64,000 bases of DNA from CAXBDP01 sp041689935. GTDB lineage: Bacteria; Bacteroidota; Bacteroidia; Cytophagales; Cyclobacteriaceae. The position numbers and the translations under genes were made by a program. Positions 8,624 through 17,615 of the stretch are shown here, piece after piece. The stretch covers positions 1-64,000 of the forward strand of contig JBDNFI010000011.1 of assembly GCA_041689935.1 (NCBI GenBank). The letters are read 5' to 3'. The stretch's first letter is position 1. Every line of letters begins with the position of its first letter. The notes under the pieces were generated by a model. It was not told the DNA's origin. It made no database searches and was given only the letters and a program-made list of their open reading frames with translations.

Positions 8624-10777
8624 ATGAAGCGGATTCTATTTCTATACTTCCTTCTTTTTCAAAGCTTTGCCTACGGTCAAACCCAAATCCAAGGAAAAGT
8701 TCTTGACCATAAGGGAGAGGCTATTCCCGGAGCAAACATTATGATAAAAGGTAGCTATGATGGTACCACCTCTGAAGCAGATGGGATTTTCAGTTTTGAG
8801 ACCAATAAGAATGGCTTTCAAATTTTAGTAGTTCAACTAATGGGTTTTAAAAAAATTGAGACCACCATAAACTGTGAGGGTAAAAATCTCACTATCCCTA
8901 CATTGAAATTAAAAGAAGAAATCACTGAAATGAATGGAGTGACTATTTCTGCAGGAGCAATGGAAGCTTCAGACGAAATTAAGGCCGTAGTACTTCGACC
9001 TCTTGACATTGTCACCACTCCAAGTGCCATGGGTGATATCATCGGAGCATTACAAACACTCCCCGGCACAAGCACTGTTGGCAACGATGGGCGATTATTT
9101 GTACGAGGTGGAGACGCTAGCGAGGTAGGAATCTATATTGATGGACTGTTCGTAGGAAATGCCTACGGCTCAACCACAGCCAATATCCCCACACGAACTC
9201 GCTTCAATCCAAATTTATTTAAGGGTGCATTCTTCAGTACTGGAGGTTACTCTGCTGAGTACGGGCAGGCTTTGTCCTCAACCCTTGCTCTAAATACAAA
9301 GGACCTTTCGGTAAGAAATCAAGGTGATATTACCTTGATGTCCGTGGGTGGAGGCTACTCGCACACCTTAGCAAGTGAAAAACAAAGCATCTCTCTCTCT
9401 GCAAACTATTTTAATCTTGAGCCATACCAAGGGCTGATCAATCAAAAATTTGACTTCGAGAGACCACCAAAAAGTTGGGATATAGAAGCTGCAGCACAAA
9501 AGAAACTTAAAAAAGGAGGATTGCTAAAAGCAATGGTAAGAACTGAAGCTGGTGGTATGGAACTGTGGCAGCCACAACCAGGTGTAGAAGGCCGTGGTGC
9601 AATCGTGAAGCTGAATAATGATTACTCCTACGCTCAGACCAACTGGAAAAATACTTTAGGAAAGAGCTGGATGCTATTTGTCGGTATCTCCTACTCGCAC
9701 AATGTGGATAACTTATCCTTTGACACATTAAAAACTATAAATACTACTAACTCCCTTCATATAAAATCTTTTGCAGTAAAAGACTTTTCAGATCGTATCT
9801 CCATGAAAATTGGTACTGAATACTTCTTTCAGAAATACGAAGAGCAACTTCCAGATTTTGGTTCCCAAAGATTCTTCGAGGATCAAAGAGCCTTTCTTTT
9901 CACTGAATGGGATTGGTACCTGAGCTCTAAACTAGTTTTGAGAGGAGGGCTTAGAGCAGGACACAGCAGTTTGGGATCAGATACTTGGATGGATCCGAGA
10001 GCATCTTTTGCATATCAGCTTTCCGAATCAAGCAAAGTCTCTTTAGCAACTGGAAAATTCCACCAAATGCCAGTAGATAACTATCGGGTTCAGAATCAAA
10101 ATCTAGAGAACGCTGAATCCTCTCACTTAATCGCCAATTACTTTTTTCAAAAAAAAGGAATCACTTTCAGGGCTGAGGCCTTTTACAAATCTTATCAAAA
10201 CCTTGTGACTTTTGAAGGTGATGAGATTGACCCTAAAAACCTTCAAAACAATGGGGATGGTTTTGCTCAGGGCTGGGATATATTTTTCAGAGATCAAAAA
10301 TCCTTTAAGAATACCGACTACTGGGTGACATATAGCTTTGTGGATAGTAAAAGAAAATTCAACCAATTCAACGATCAAGTCCAACCTAGCTTTGCTCCAA
10401 AACATAATTTTTCCATCGTGCTTAAGCATTTTATCAGTAAATTAAAGTCTCAGCCTGGATTTTCATTCTCGGCCAATGATGGATACGGCTACACCAACCC
10501 CAACATGTCTGGAGAAATGAACGCTAAGACCAAATCATTTCAAAGCCTTAGTATTTCTTGGAGCTATCTACCTAAACCAAACTTGATCATTCATTTTGCT
10601 TGCACCAATGTGATGGGTCGAGAAAATGTATTCGGATACAATTATAGCAGGAGCCCAGATGAAAATGGGATCTTTTCGTCACTGACAATAGGACAGGTAG
10701 CTCCTAGGTTTCTATTCGTCGGGGTATTTCTCACGCTCTCCAAAGACAAAACAGCAAATCAATTAAACAACCTATAA
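8624..10777 (+). CDS. TonB-dependent outer-membrane receptor with carboxypeptidase-regulatory-like domain
   Basis: A 717-residue outer-membrane protein taken from the ATG at 8624; the frame runs back to a TTG at 8597, but MKRILFLYFLLFQSFAYGQ is a good signal peptide. A carboxypeptidase-D-regulatory-like domain (GKVLDHKGEAIPGANIMIKG, residues about 21-105) precedes a plug domain with GDIIGALQTLPGTSTVGNDG and FVRGGDASEVGIYIDGL. The rest alternates as a beta barrel, shorter than SusC proteins, so it is a general TonB-dependent transporter or sensor rather than SusC. A secreted helical-repeat protein follows 11 bases later in the same operon. The transported substrate is unknown. It lies inside the segment bounded by the 50-bp repeats. 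Confidence 0.88.
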   Translation: MKRILFLYFLLFQSFAYGQTQIQGKVLDHKGEAIPGANIMIKGSYDGTTSEADGIFSFETNKNGFQILVVQLMGFKKIETTINCEGKNLTIPTLKLKEEITEMNGVTISAGAMEASDEIKAVVLRPLDIVTTPSAMGDIIGALQTLPGTSTVGNDGRLFVRGGDASEVGIYIDGLFVGNAYGSTTANIPTRTRFNPNLFKGAFFSTGGYSAEYGQALSSTLALNTKDLSVRNQGDITLMSVGGGYSHTLASEKQSISLSANYFNLEPYQGLINQKFDFERPPKSWDIEAAAQKKLKKGGLLKAMVRTEAGGMELWQPQPGVEGRGAIVKLNNDYSYAQTNWKNTLGKSWMLFVGISYSHNVDNLSFDTLKTINTTNSLHIKSFAVKDFSDRISMKIGTEYFFQKYEEQLPDFGSQRFFEDQRAFLFTEWDWYLSSKLVLRGGLRAGHSSLGSDTWMDPRASFAYQLSESSKVSLATGKFHQMPVDNYRVQNQNLENAESSHLIANYFFQKKGITFRAEAFYKSYQNLVTFEGDEIDPKNLQNNGDGFAQGWDIFFRDQKSFKNTDYWVTYSFVDSKRKFNQFNDQVQPSFAPKHNFSIVLKHFISKLKSQPGFSFSANDGYGYTNPNMSGEMNAKTKSFQSLSISWSYLPKPNLIIHFACTNVMGRENVFGYNYSRSPDENGIFSSLTIGQVAPRFLFVGVFLTLSKDKTANQLNNL

Positions 10778-10788
10778 TCAGCAAAAAT

Positions 10789-11439
10789 ATGAAAAAGCAC
10801 ATCCTCACACTCGCAATTACATTAATATCATTCAGTCATTCATTTGGCCAGGACGAAGAATACACCGAAGCAATGAAGGGACAGTTAAAGCAAATGGCCA
10901 GCATAGAATCTGATGCAAATGCTCAGTCGGTAAAAAATGGATTTCTCCGCATCGCCCAAGCAAATAGGACCGAATGGCTTCCTATGTATTATGCTGCATT
11001 GGTTCAAACCGAGGCAGGGCTTCGCTTCGACGTAGATAAGGATGTTTATTTCGAGGAAGCAAAGCAATATTTATCCATCCTAAAGAAAGCCGGAGCTTCA
11101 AATTCTGAGATTACAACTCTCGAAGGATATATCCAAATGGGTATTGTGGCAGTAGATCCCGATTCCAGAGGAGCAAGTATGAGTGGTCAGGTGATGGAGC
11201 TTTTTGGCAAGGCAATCGGTCAGGACAGAACCAACCCTAGAGCGGTTTACCTTATGGCACTAATGGAAGATGGTATGGCCAAATTTTTTGGACAAGGTTC
11301 AGAAAAAGCTTGTGGAATGGCGAAGATGAGTGTAGAGCTTTTTGAAAAAGAAAGTAGTAAAATTGATGAGAGCTCTATTTTGCCTTCTTGGGGAAAGAAA
11401 AATGCCGGAGCGTTTTATGCGAAATGCGGTCAACAGTAA
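10789..11439 (+). CDS. Secreted TPR-like helical protein next to TonB receptor
   Basis: A 216-residue protein with a signal peptide (MKKHILTLAITLISFSHSFG). The mature part is helical, with repeat-like units such as RTEWLPMYYAALVQTEAGL and TNPRAVYLMALMEDGMAKFFGQG, which suggest tetratricopeptide-type repeats. Two cysteines occur near the C-terminus (EKACGMAK, YAKCGQ). No enzymatic motif is seen. It follows the TonB receptor by 11 bases, so the two are almost certainly co-transcribed. The second TonB receptor of this window (23285-25399) is also paired with a secreted TPR protein, suggesting a functional partnership. Confidence 0.6.
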   Translation: MKKHILTLAITLISFSHSFGQDEEYTEAMKGQLKQMASIESDANAQSVKNGFLRIAQANRTEWLPMYYAALVQTEAGLRFDVDKDVYFEEAKQYLSILKKAGASNSEITTLEGYIQMGIVAVDPDSRGASMSGQVMELFGKAIGQDRTNPRAVYLMALMEDGMAKFFGQGSEKACGMAKMSVELFEKESSKIDESSILPSWGKKNAGAFYAKCGQQ

Positions 11440-11724
11440 TTAGTCTTCATATATGAATCAATTCTTTCAAAAAACATGATACTTGCTTCATTTTATTAAA
11501 ATCCCACCATGCCTAAAACAGCAATTGAAGAAAAGTCGGAGATACTGTTCGATACCCTAATGAAATTCATTTTGAGCAAATTTGAGATCGCTATGGTCAG
11601 TAGCATTTTCTTTTGCACTAGCTGCCTATTTAAATTGGACGAGTTAAAAGCGCTATTTACTAACTTTCTATTTGCATTTCTCCTTTCCTAACCCTTTTAT
11701 ACGAAACTATAAAAAAACATAAAC

Positions 11725-13158
11725 ATGAAAATAAAAATTCTAATCCTAATTATTACGTTTGGTTTTGAAACCGCTCTTTTAGGACAAAATCTTGAGATTA
11801 AGCATTACCAGCTTATTTCTAAAGCAAAAGACACTTTAAATGCAGAATTAGGTACGTTTAAAGTTATTGAAGACCGTGAAAATGGAAGGGCAGATTCTAT
11901 CCAACTTTCTTTTGTCAGATTTAAAAGTACAAATCCAAATCCGGCCAGTCCAATCGTATATCTTTCAGGTGGCCCTGGCGGTTCAGGAACTGAAACTGCA
12001 AAAGGTGACAGGTTTGAACTTTTCATGAAACTTCGAGAAGTAGCCGATGTCATTGCTTTCGACCAACGAGGCACAGGTTTATCAGAAGTTCTGCCCAACT
12101 GTCCTTATATAGCAGAATTTGAACTATCAAAACCAACGGATAAAACAGAGTACATTGATAAAACTACTGCAAATATTTTGAGGTGCTTGAATTTTTGGGA
12201 CTTGAAAAAAATCAACCTGAAAGCATACAATACAACGGAAAGCGCTAAGGATTTAGATGATTTACGAAAAGTTCTAAATGCAGATAAAATTTCAATTTGG
12301 GGAATTAGCTATGGTTCGCATCTTGCGTTTGAATATATTAGGCTATTTGAGAAAAATATAGATAAAATGGTTCTTGCAAGTCTGGAAGGACCAAATGAAA
12401 CTATAAAACTGCCAAAAGACACAGAAAATTTTCTTTTTCAAATTGCGGAAAACGCCGGAGAAAACTATGGATCTGAAATTAAATATAAAGACTTAAAATC
12501 AAAAATTATAGCTGTTCACGACAGACTTAAAGAAAATCCTGTTACAAGTTCGTATAAGAATTGGAGTGGTGCATTAGACACAATTGGTATTTCAAACTTC
12601 GAGTTACAAGTTGCAGTTGCGAGTTTTTATCTTAAGAATCCAGTCAATAGCAAAAAACTGCCAAAAATATATATCCAAATGTACAATGGAGACTTTTCAG
12701 GAATAGCATCAGATGTAGTGATTGTGAAAAAATTTATTTTCAGTAAAATTAGTCCTATGTCGTTCGCTATGGATATGCAAAGTGGTATTTCAAGTCAGCG
12801 CATAGAGTTAGTAAATGAACAAATTAATAATTCCATTTTAGGTAGCTCCATAAACGGTTTGCTCTACGAATGGATGACGGATATTAACTTTCCACAACTG
12901 CCTAACGAATTTAGAGAAATGGCGGAAAATAAAGTTGACGCGTTACTTTTGAGCGGAACAATGGACGGACGCACATATGTAAGTTCTGGAATAGAAATAG
13001 CTAAAAAGTTTAAAAACGGGCAACACGTGATTATTGAAAACGCAGGACACGATTTATATATGCAATCACCTTTGGTCGGGGATTTAGTTTTGGACTTTTT
13101 CAAAGGCAAGAATTTGAACATAATAAAAATTGAATTGAAGCCAACAATATCAGAATAA
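11725..13158 (+). CDS. Secreted alpha/beta hydrolase, tripeptidyl/prolyl aminopeptidase-like
   Basis: A 477-residue protein with a signal peptide (MKIKILILIITFGFETALLG). Motifs of the proline-iminopeptidase/TAP-like branch of alpha/beta hydrolases appear in order: YLSGGPGGSGTE (oxyanion region, about residue 80), AFDQRGTGLS, the nucleophile elbow ISIWGISYGSH with Ser near 196, GTMDGRTYVSSG carrying the acid, and ENAGHDLYM carrying the catalytic His. A complete triad supports activity, probably on exported peptides or esters. It is the last gene before the right 50-bp repeat and is separated from the TPR gene by 285 bases, so it may have its own promoter. Confidence 0.85.
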   Translation: MKIKILILIITFGFETALLGQNLEIKHYQLISKAKDTLNAELGTFKVIEDRENGRADSIQLSFVRFKSTNPNPASPIVYLSGGPGGSGTETAKGDRFELFMKLREVADVIAFDQRGTGLSEVLPNCPYIAEFELSKPTDKTEYIDKTTANILRCLNFWDLKKINLKAYNTTESAKDLDDLRKVLNADKISIWGISYGSHLAFEYIRLFEKNIDKMVLASLEGPNETIKLPKDTENFLFQIAENAGENYGSEIKYKDLKSKIIAVHDRLKENPVTSSYKNWSGALDTIGISNFELQVAVASFYLKNPVNSKKLPKIYIQMYNGDFSGIASDVVIVKKFIFSKISPMSFAMDMQSGISSQRIELVNEQINNSILGSSINGLLYEWMTDINFPQLPNEFREMAENKVDALLLSGTMDGRTYVSSGIEIAKKFKNGQHVIIENAGHDLYMQSPLVGDLVLDFFKGKNLNIIKIELKPTISE

Positions 13159-13290
13159 AACCATGCTCAAAAATCAATGCGCGTTCACTACTAGTGAGAC
13201 GTCTTTACTGCCTTTTCATTTAATTTTAACGTGTAGATAACAAAAAATTAAAAGTGCTTTTTGATCTTTAAGAAGATAACCTTTAATTAT

Positions 13291-13340
13291 TATATACTAT
13301 CCCTTTTCAAGATTGACCCCTTGGGAAGGGATATTTACTT
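13291..13340 (+). repeat. 50-bp direct repeat with hairpin, right copy
   Basis: This copy matches 8127-8176 at 49 of 50 positions. Bases 13335-13340 are the stop codon and last Lys codon of gluQ, so this copy overlaps the 3' end of a housekeeping gene. The internal hairpin (TATCCCTTTTCAAG / CTTGGGAAGGGATA) probably terminates transcription between the convergent hydrolase gene and gluQ. Confidence 0.9.
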
Positions 13341-14225
13341 CCAGTCAATTTTGTCAAAATTATCTAAAAACCAAAGGGGACTTTTTACCTCCCGCTTTTT
13401 AAAACCAAGGTGGGTCCCTAAAATACCTAAAATTTCCTCCTTCTTAAACCCCTCCTTTCGCATTTGAAAGATGGAGTATGCTCCTGCAGACTTTGATAAC
13501 TTCACATCATCTTTACTTCTCAGTAGCTCATGGTGGAAAAAGCGGGAGGATAAATGAAATTGATAATTCAGAAGCTTAGATAAGTAAATTTGTGCAGCAC
13601 TAGAGGTGAATAAATCTTTCCCCCGAACTACATAATTCACACCATACAACTCATCATCTACCAAAGAGGCAATTTGATAGGCCGGCAATCCATCCTTTCG
13701 GCGTATGATAAAGTCGGACATCACATCAGATAGTTTCACTGTTTCTACCTTCTGGTGTATCTCATCCTTTATGTTAACTTCATAACGTAAAGGCAGGCGA
13801 ATTCTCCAAGCTACATTTACTCTATTTAAAGAAGTCTTTTTATCCCTGCAAAATCGAGGATAGCGACCAAAATCACTATTTGAAGCAATAATTTTACGAG
13901 AACAGGTACAGCCATATATTTGGCCATCCAGCTTCAATTTCGCCATAGCTTTTTGGTACTGTTCTATTCGTAGATTCTGCGAATATTCATTTCTAAGCTC
14001 AAGGATATTTCTTGGGCCAAGGTCATAGTCAATTTCTAAGAAGGCTAAGGTGTCAAAAATATCGTGGAGGAATTCATCCTGAACTCGCAATGAATCTAGG
14101 TCATCAATTCGTAGCAACAATTTTCCGTTCTGACTACGAACGATAAGCCAAGTTTGAAGGAAGGAAATTAGATTGCCGATATGGAGATAGCCACTTGGTG
14201 TAGGTGCAATACGAGAAATTAGCAT
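13335..14225 (-). CDS. gluQ: Glutamyl-Q tRNA(Asp) synthetase
   Basis: A 296-residue protein starting MLISRIAPTPSGYLHIGN; the frame runs back to a TTG at 14243, but the ATG at 14225 begins the conserved class I synthetase sequence. HIGN is the HIGH motif and KLSKSAG (about residue 235) the KMSKS motif. The protein ends shortly after it, without an anticodon-binding domain, which separates GluQ from glutamyl-tRNA synthetase. Zinc-ligand residues appear in YGCTCSRK and RFCRDK. GluQ glutamylates queuosine at position 34 of tRNA(Asp). Two copies of the GCGGGAGG octamer fall inside the gene. The 3' end lies in the 50-bp repeat. Confidence 0.9.
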   Translation of the reverse strand: MLISRIAPTPSGYLHIGNLISFLQTWLIVRSQNGKLLLRIDDLDSLRVQDEFLHDIFDTLAFLEIDYDLGPRNILELRNEYSQNLRIEQYQKAMAKLKLDGQIYGCTCSRKIIASNSDFGRYPRFCRDKKTSLNRVNVAWRIRLPLRYEVNIKDEIHQKVETVKLSDVMSDFIIRRKDGLPAYQIASLVDDELYGVNYVVRGKDLFTSSAAQIYLSKLLNYQFHLSSRFFHHELLRSKDDVKLSKSAGAYSIFQMRKEGFKKEEILGILGTHLGFKKREVKSPLWFLDNFDKIDWK

Positions 14226-14263
14226 TCTACAAGATAATATCAAGAATCAGATTTTTGATAATG

Positions 14264-15843
14264 CTATCTAATATTTCCTTGCACGATAAGCTTCGAACGG
14301 TGAATTTTTTCTTTGGAATTTACTTGCAGGATGTACGTTCCGGGCTCTAGATCTAATTGCTCTAATAAGAATTTATGATTGAAGCCATTTTCATATCGGA
14401 TTTCTTTCTTGTAGCGAGTTTTGCCAGAGGTATCCATTACAGTCACAAAGAATGAAGAATGCCAGCCTGTACCAGCAAATAATAAATTCAAATTATTCCC
14501 ATTACTTGGATTAGGGTAAATTTGCAAAGATAGTTCTGCTGCTTCCTTTCTCAAAACTCGTTTAGTCTCATAAACTTTAAAATCACCATTAAAATCAACT
14601 TGGCGCAAACGATAATAGGCAATTGAGATTAAGTTATAGTCTTCATAAAAATATTTTAACGTGCCTACATAATCTCCATGACCTTCAACTTGAGCAATTT
14701 CTTCAAAGTTGATCCCATCAATTGATTTTTCAATAGCAAAATAATCATTTTCCACTTCTTTAGCCGTCGCCCAAGAGATCAAATTATAATTGGTATCCGC
14801 AGATACATCAAAATAAATTAATTCTACTGGTAGTGTGCCAAATGGTATAATAATGATCGGATTCGATAAAGCATTTGGATCATCATTTACGTAAGTTGGA
14901 TTACTAGACTCAATATTAGATTCTAACCAATAAGTACCTGCTTCTCATACAGCTTCAGCGGTAAAAACCACGTCAAATTCTCTATCCGTGGAACTATTTT
15001 CCACCATCAAAATGCCAGTTTCTCCCACATAATTCACCACTTCGTCTTCAAGAGAATAATTGATTCTGGTATTTGGAGATGATGATTCAGAATATCTTTT
15101 AAAGATTTCAAAACCATTTATTTGAAACCCATCAGGAGTAGCAAATTGATAGATGACAGTATTTACCTCTCTCAGGCCATCAATCCCATCGAAATTTATT
15201 GTGTATTTAACAGTGGCAGTTTCACCTTGAAGGTATTTAATTTTATCTGGAATGATATGAGACCTTACTTCTATAGCAGATATGGCTTGGCTTGGAGTGA
15301 ATGTCTGCGCTGGAAGGTTAGGACTGTAAATAGCTGTCAGAGTGGCATTAATATTATTTTTATTGCCTTGATAAGAAATTCGAATCCCAATACGGTAAAA
15401 CCCACGAGTAAGCACTGAAAAATCAAATTCAGGAAGTTGATCCTGAGATGCCTCATGCATTGGGAAATTCATTGATTTTATGCTTGTTCCATCAAGCTGC
15501 TCAGCAAAAATTTCTACATTCAAGGCTCCATTCCCTGCAGCATTGTTTAATCTTGCTCCATTAAAAGTGAAATAATCATCTACACCTAAATAAAAATAAG
15601 GGGTGCGAATGGTGGCAACGTAGGTAGCTAGGTTCCTTGTAACAATTCCATCTACTGCAGTATTGAAATTTCATGAATAAATCCCTCTTCTACTAACTGA
15701 GCCAGAGATTTTCCAGCAAAATCATATTCCCAACCTTGAGCTTTTGATTCAAAGTTCGACAAAATCAATATAAAGGTTATCGAGAGCAATAATGCCCAAA
15801 TCTTTAAAAAATTATAATTAAAAAATTTTATTGTATTTACCAC
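14264..15843 (-). pseudogene. Broken gene for a secreted protein with T9SS C-terminal sorting domain
   Basis: Three minus-strand frames form one degraded gene of about 525 codons. It begins at 15843 with a signal peptide (LLSITFILILSNFESKAQG), then a frameshift between about 15655 and 15673 leads from a TAG at 15652 into the next frame (TAVDGIVTRNLATYVATIRT). That frame runs through a beta-rich middle to an in-frame TGA at 14945-14947. Beyond the TGA the same frame continues without interruption (EAGTYWLESNIESSNP) into LPVELIYFDV, ENDYFAIEKS, YYRLRQVDFNGDF and a final IYPNPSNG...LEPGTYILQV, a type A T9SS sorting domain. Two separate lesions suggest real decay, although sequencing errors cannot be excluded. 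Confidence 0.85.
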
Positions 15844-16110
15844 AAGTTATGTCCAACTATAGTCATCCTCTTAAATCAGCCAAAATGATTGATTTCCAAG
15901 TATAGCTTAACGTCGAATTTACACATTTGTAACCCTAAAATAAAATCGAGTAAACAGAAATCTATAGATAATACAAATGCATAAATAACATGAATTTAAA
16001 CTCAAAATGCGAAAAACACTCCACCATAAGCTAAATTGTCCACAAAAAAATAATTGAAAAATAAAAAAAATAATTTTTTTTTTACAGAATTCAAATGGCG
16101 ATGAGACAAA
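15844..16110. other. AT-rich intergenic region, no gene seen
   Basis: These bases separate the start of the broken T9SS gene from the citrate synthase terminator. The right end is a long A/T run. No open frame, RNA gene or repeat is apparent. Confidence 0.35.
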
Positions 16111-16136
16111 AAAAAGACCTCAGAAGAGGTCTTTTT
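16111..16136 (-). terminator. Rho-independent terminator of gltA
   Basis: A perfect 11-bp stem (AAAAAGACCTC / GAGGTCTTTTT) with a four-base AGAA loop, starting 25 bases after the stop of the minus-strand citrate synthase gene and followed by a T run on that strand. Confidence 0.88.
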
Positions 16137-16160
16137 AAGTATTTTTTGAGTTTTGGCAGA

Positions 16161-17447
16161 CTATCTATTGTTCATTCCTACATACTCTCTTTGCGTAGAG
16201 CCTGTATATATTTGTCTCGGACGGCCAATTGGCTCACCATTTTCTCTCATCTCCTTCCATTGAGCTATCCAACCAGGCAAACGACCAAGAGCAAACATTA
16301 CCGTAAACATATCGGTCGGTATTCCCATAGCACGATAAATAATACCAGAGTAGAAATCCACATTAGGATACAATTTTCTTTCTACGAAATACTCATCATT
16401 TAAAGCAGCTTCCTCAAGTCCTTTAGCAATGTCAAGGATTGGGTCGTTCACACCCAATTTTGCCAATACATCATCTGCTGCTTTTTTAATAATTTTTGCG
16501 CGTGGGTCAAAGTTTTTATATACTCTGTGTCCAAAGCCCATCAAACGAAATGGATCATTCTTATCTTTTGCTTTTTCAATAAATCGCTTGGTATCTCCAC
16601 CATCTTCTTTTATCGATTCTAGCATTTCGATTACTGCTTGGTTTGCACCACCATGCAATGGCCCCCAAAGCGCATTGATGCCGGATGAGATAGAAGCAAA
16701 AATACTTGCCTGAGATGAACCCACCAACCGAACAGTTGACGTTGAGCAGTTTTGCTCGTGATCGGCGTGCAATATGAGAAGCTTATCCAAAGCACTCGCT
16801 ACCACTGGATCAATCTCATATTTCTCAGCCGGTAAGGAGAACATCATTTTCAAGAAATTCGAGCAATAGTCAAGACTATTGTCTGGGTAATTTACTGGAT
16901 GACCCACTCTGTTTTTGTAAGACCAAGCGGCGAATGTTGGCATTTTAGCCAATAATCGTATAATGCTAAGGTTTGTGTCTTCTTCAGTTCTATTGCTAGA
17001 AAGCGATCCTGGATAAAAAGCCGTTAAAGAACACACTAATGAAGATAATACGCCCATTGGGTGGGAAGTAGAAGGGAAACCTTCCAAAATCTTTTTAATA
17101 TCTTCGTGGACTAAGGTATGAGTGGTTACTTCATTTTTAAACTTATTGAATTGCTCTTCAGTTGGCAATTCTCCATAAATTAATAAGTACGTTACCTCTA
17201 AGAAAGTAGATTTATCAGCTAAAGCTTCGATATCATAGCCTCTGTATCTTAAAATTCCCTGTTCACCATCCAAGAAAGTGATCGCGCTTTTTGTAGACCC
17301 AGTGTTTTTGAATCCAGGATCAATTGTAATCAGGCCACTTTCGCCTCTTAACTTACCAATATCTATTGCTTTTTCCTTTTCGGAACCTTCAATAACAGGA
17401 AGTTCAATACTTTGGCCTTCGTAAGAAATTGTTGCAGTTTTTGACAT
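16161..17447 (-). CDS. gltA: Citrate synthase
   Basis: A 428-residue type II (hexameric-type) citrate synthase, which condenses acetyl-CoA and oxaloacetate in the TCA cycle. Conserved pieces are ILRYRGYDIEALADKSTFLEV, the helix with HPMGVLSSLV, LILHADHEQNCSTSTVRLVGS (catalytic His region near 265), WGPLHGGANQAVIEML (His near 305) and the C-terminal MGFGHRVYKNFDPRA plus NVDFYSGI with its catalytic Asp. The N-terminal extension with SIELPVIEGSE matches the family. Length is normal. It is transcribed alone and ends at a strong terminator. Confidence 0.97.
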   Translation of the reverse strand: MSKTATISYEGQSIELPVIEGSEKEKAIDIGKLRGESGLITIDPGFKNTGSTKSAITFLDGEQGILRYRGYDIEALADKSTFLEVTYLLIYGELPTEEQFNKFKNEVTTHTLVHEDIKKILEGFPSTSHPMGVLSSLVCSLTAFYPGSLSSNRTEEDTNLSIIRLLAKMPTFAAWSYKNRVGHPVNYPDNSLDYCSNFLKMMFSLPAEKYEIDPVVASALDKLLILHADHEQNCSTSTVRLVGSSQASIFASISSGINALWGPLHGGANQAVIEMLESIKEDGGDTKRFIEKAKDKNDPFRLMGFGHRVYKNFDPRAKIIKKAADDVLAKLGVNDPILDIAKGLEEAALNDEYFVERKLYPNVDFYSGIIYRAMGIPTDMFTVMFALGRLPGWIAQWKEMRENGEPIGRPRQIYTGSTQREYVGMNNR

Positions 17448-17615
17448 CTTTATTGCTTTTGTTTTTTTTGTCTTTCTTAATTCGTTGGCGAAATTACATA
17501 AATTTAGATGGAAATAAAACCTAATTAATGTATGAAAAAGGACTTAAAATCAATTAGAATAAGTGCTCTTTTTAAAGTGTCGCCAACTACGTATACATCA
17601 GATCTGAATATTTTG

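Noticed and set aside
11509..11691. 60-codon open frame between the TPR-like and hydrolase genes
   Set aside because: It has an ATG and a hydrophobic middle, so a small membrane protein is possible, but no recognisable family or supporting context was seen. Left out as a gene call.
14945..14947. In-frame TGA considered as selenocysteine or recoding
   Set aside because: No selenoprotein family or stem-loop was recognised, and a second lesion upstream in the same gene favours decay or sequencing error.
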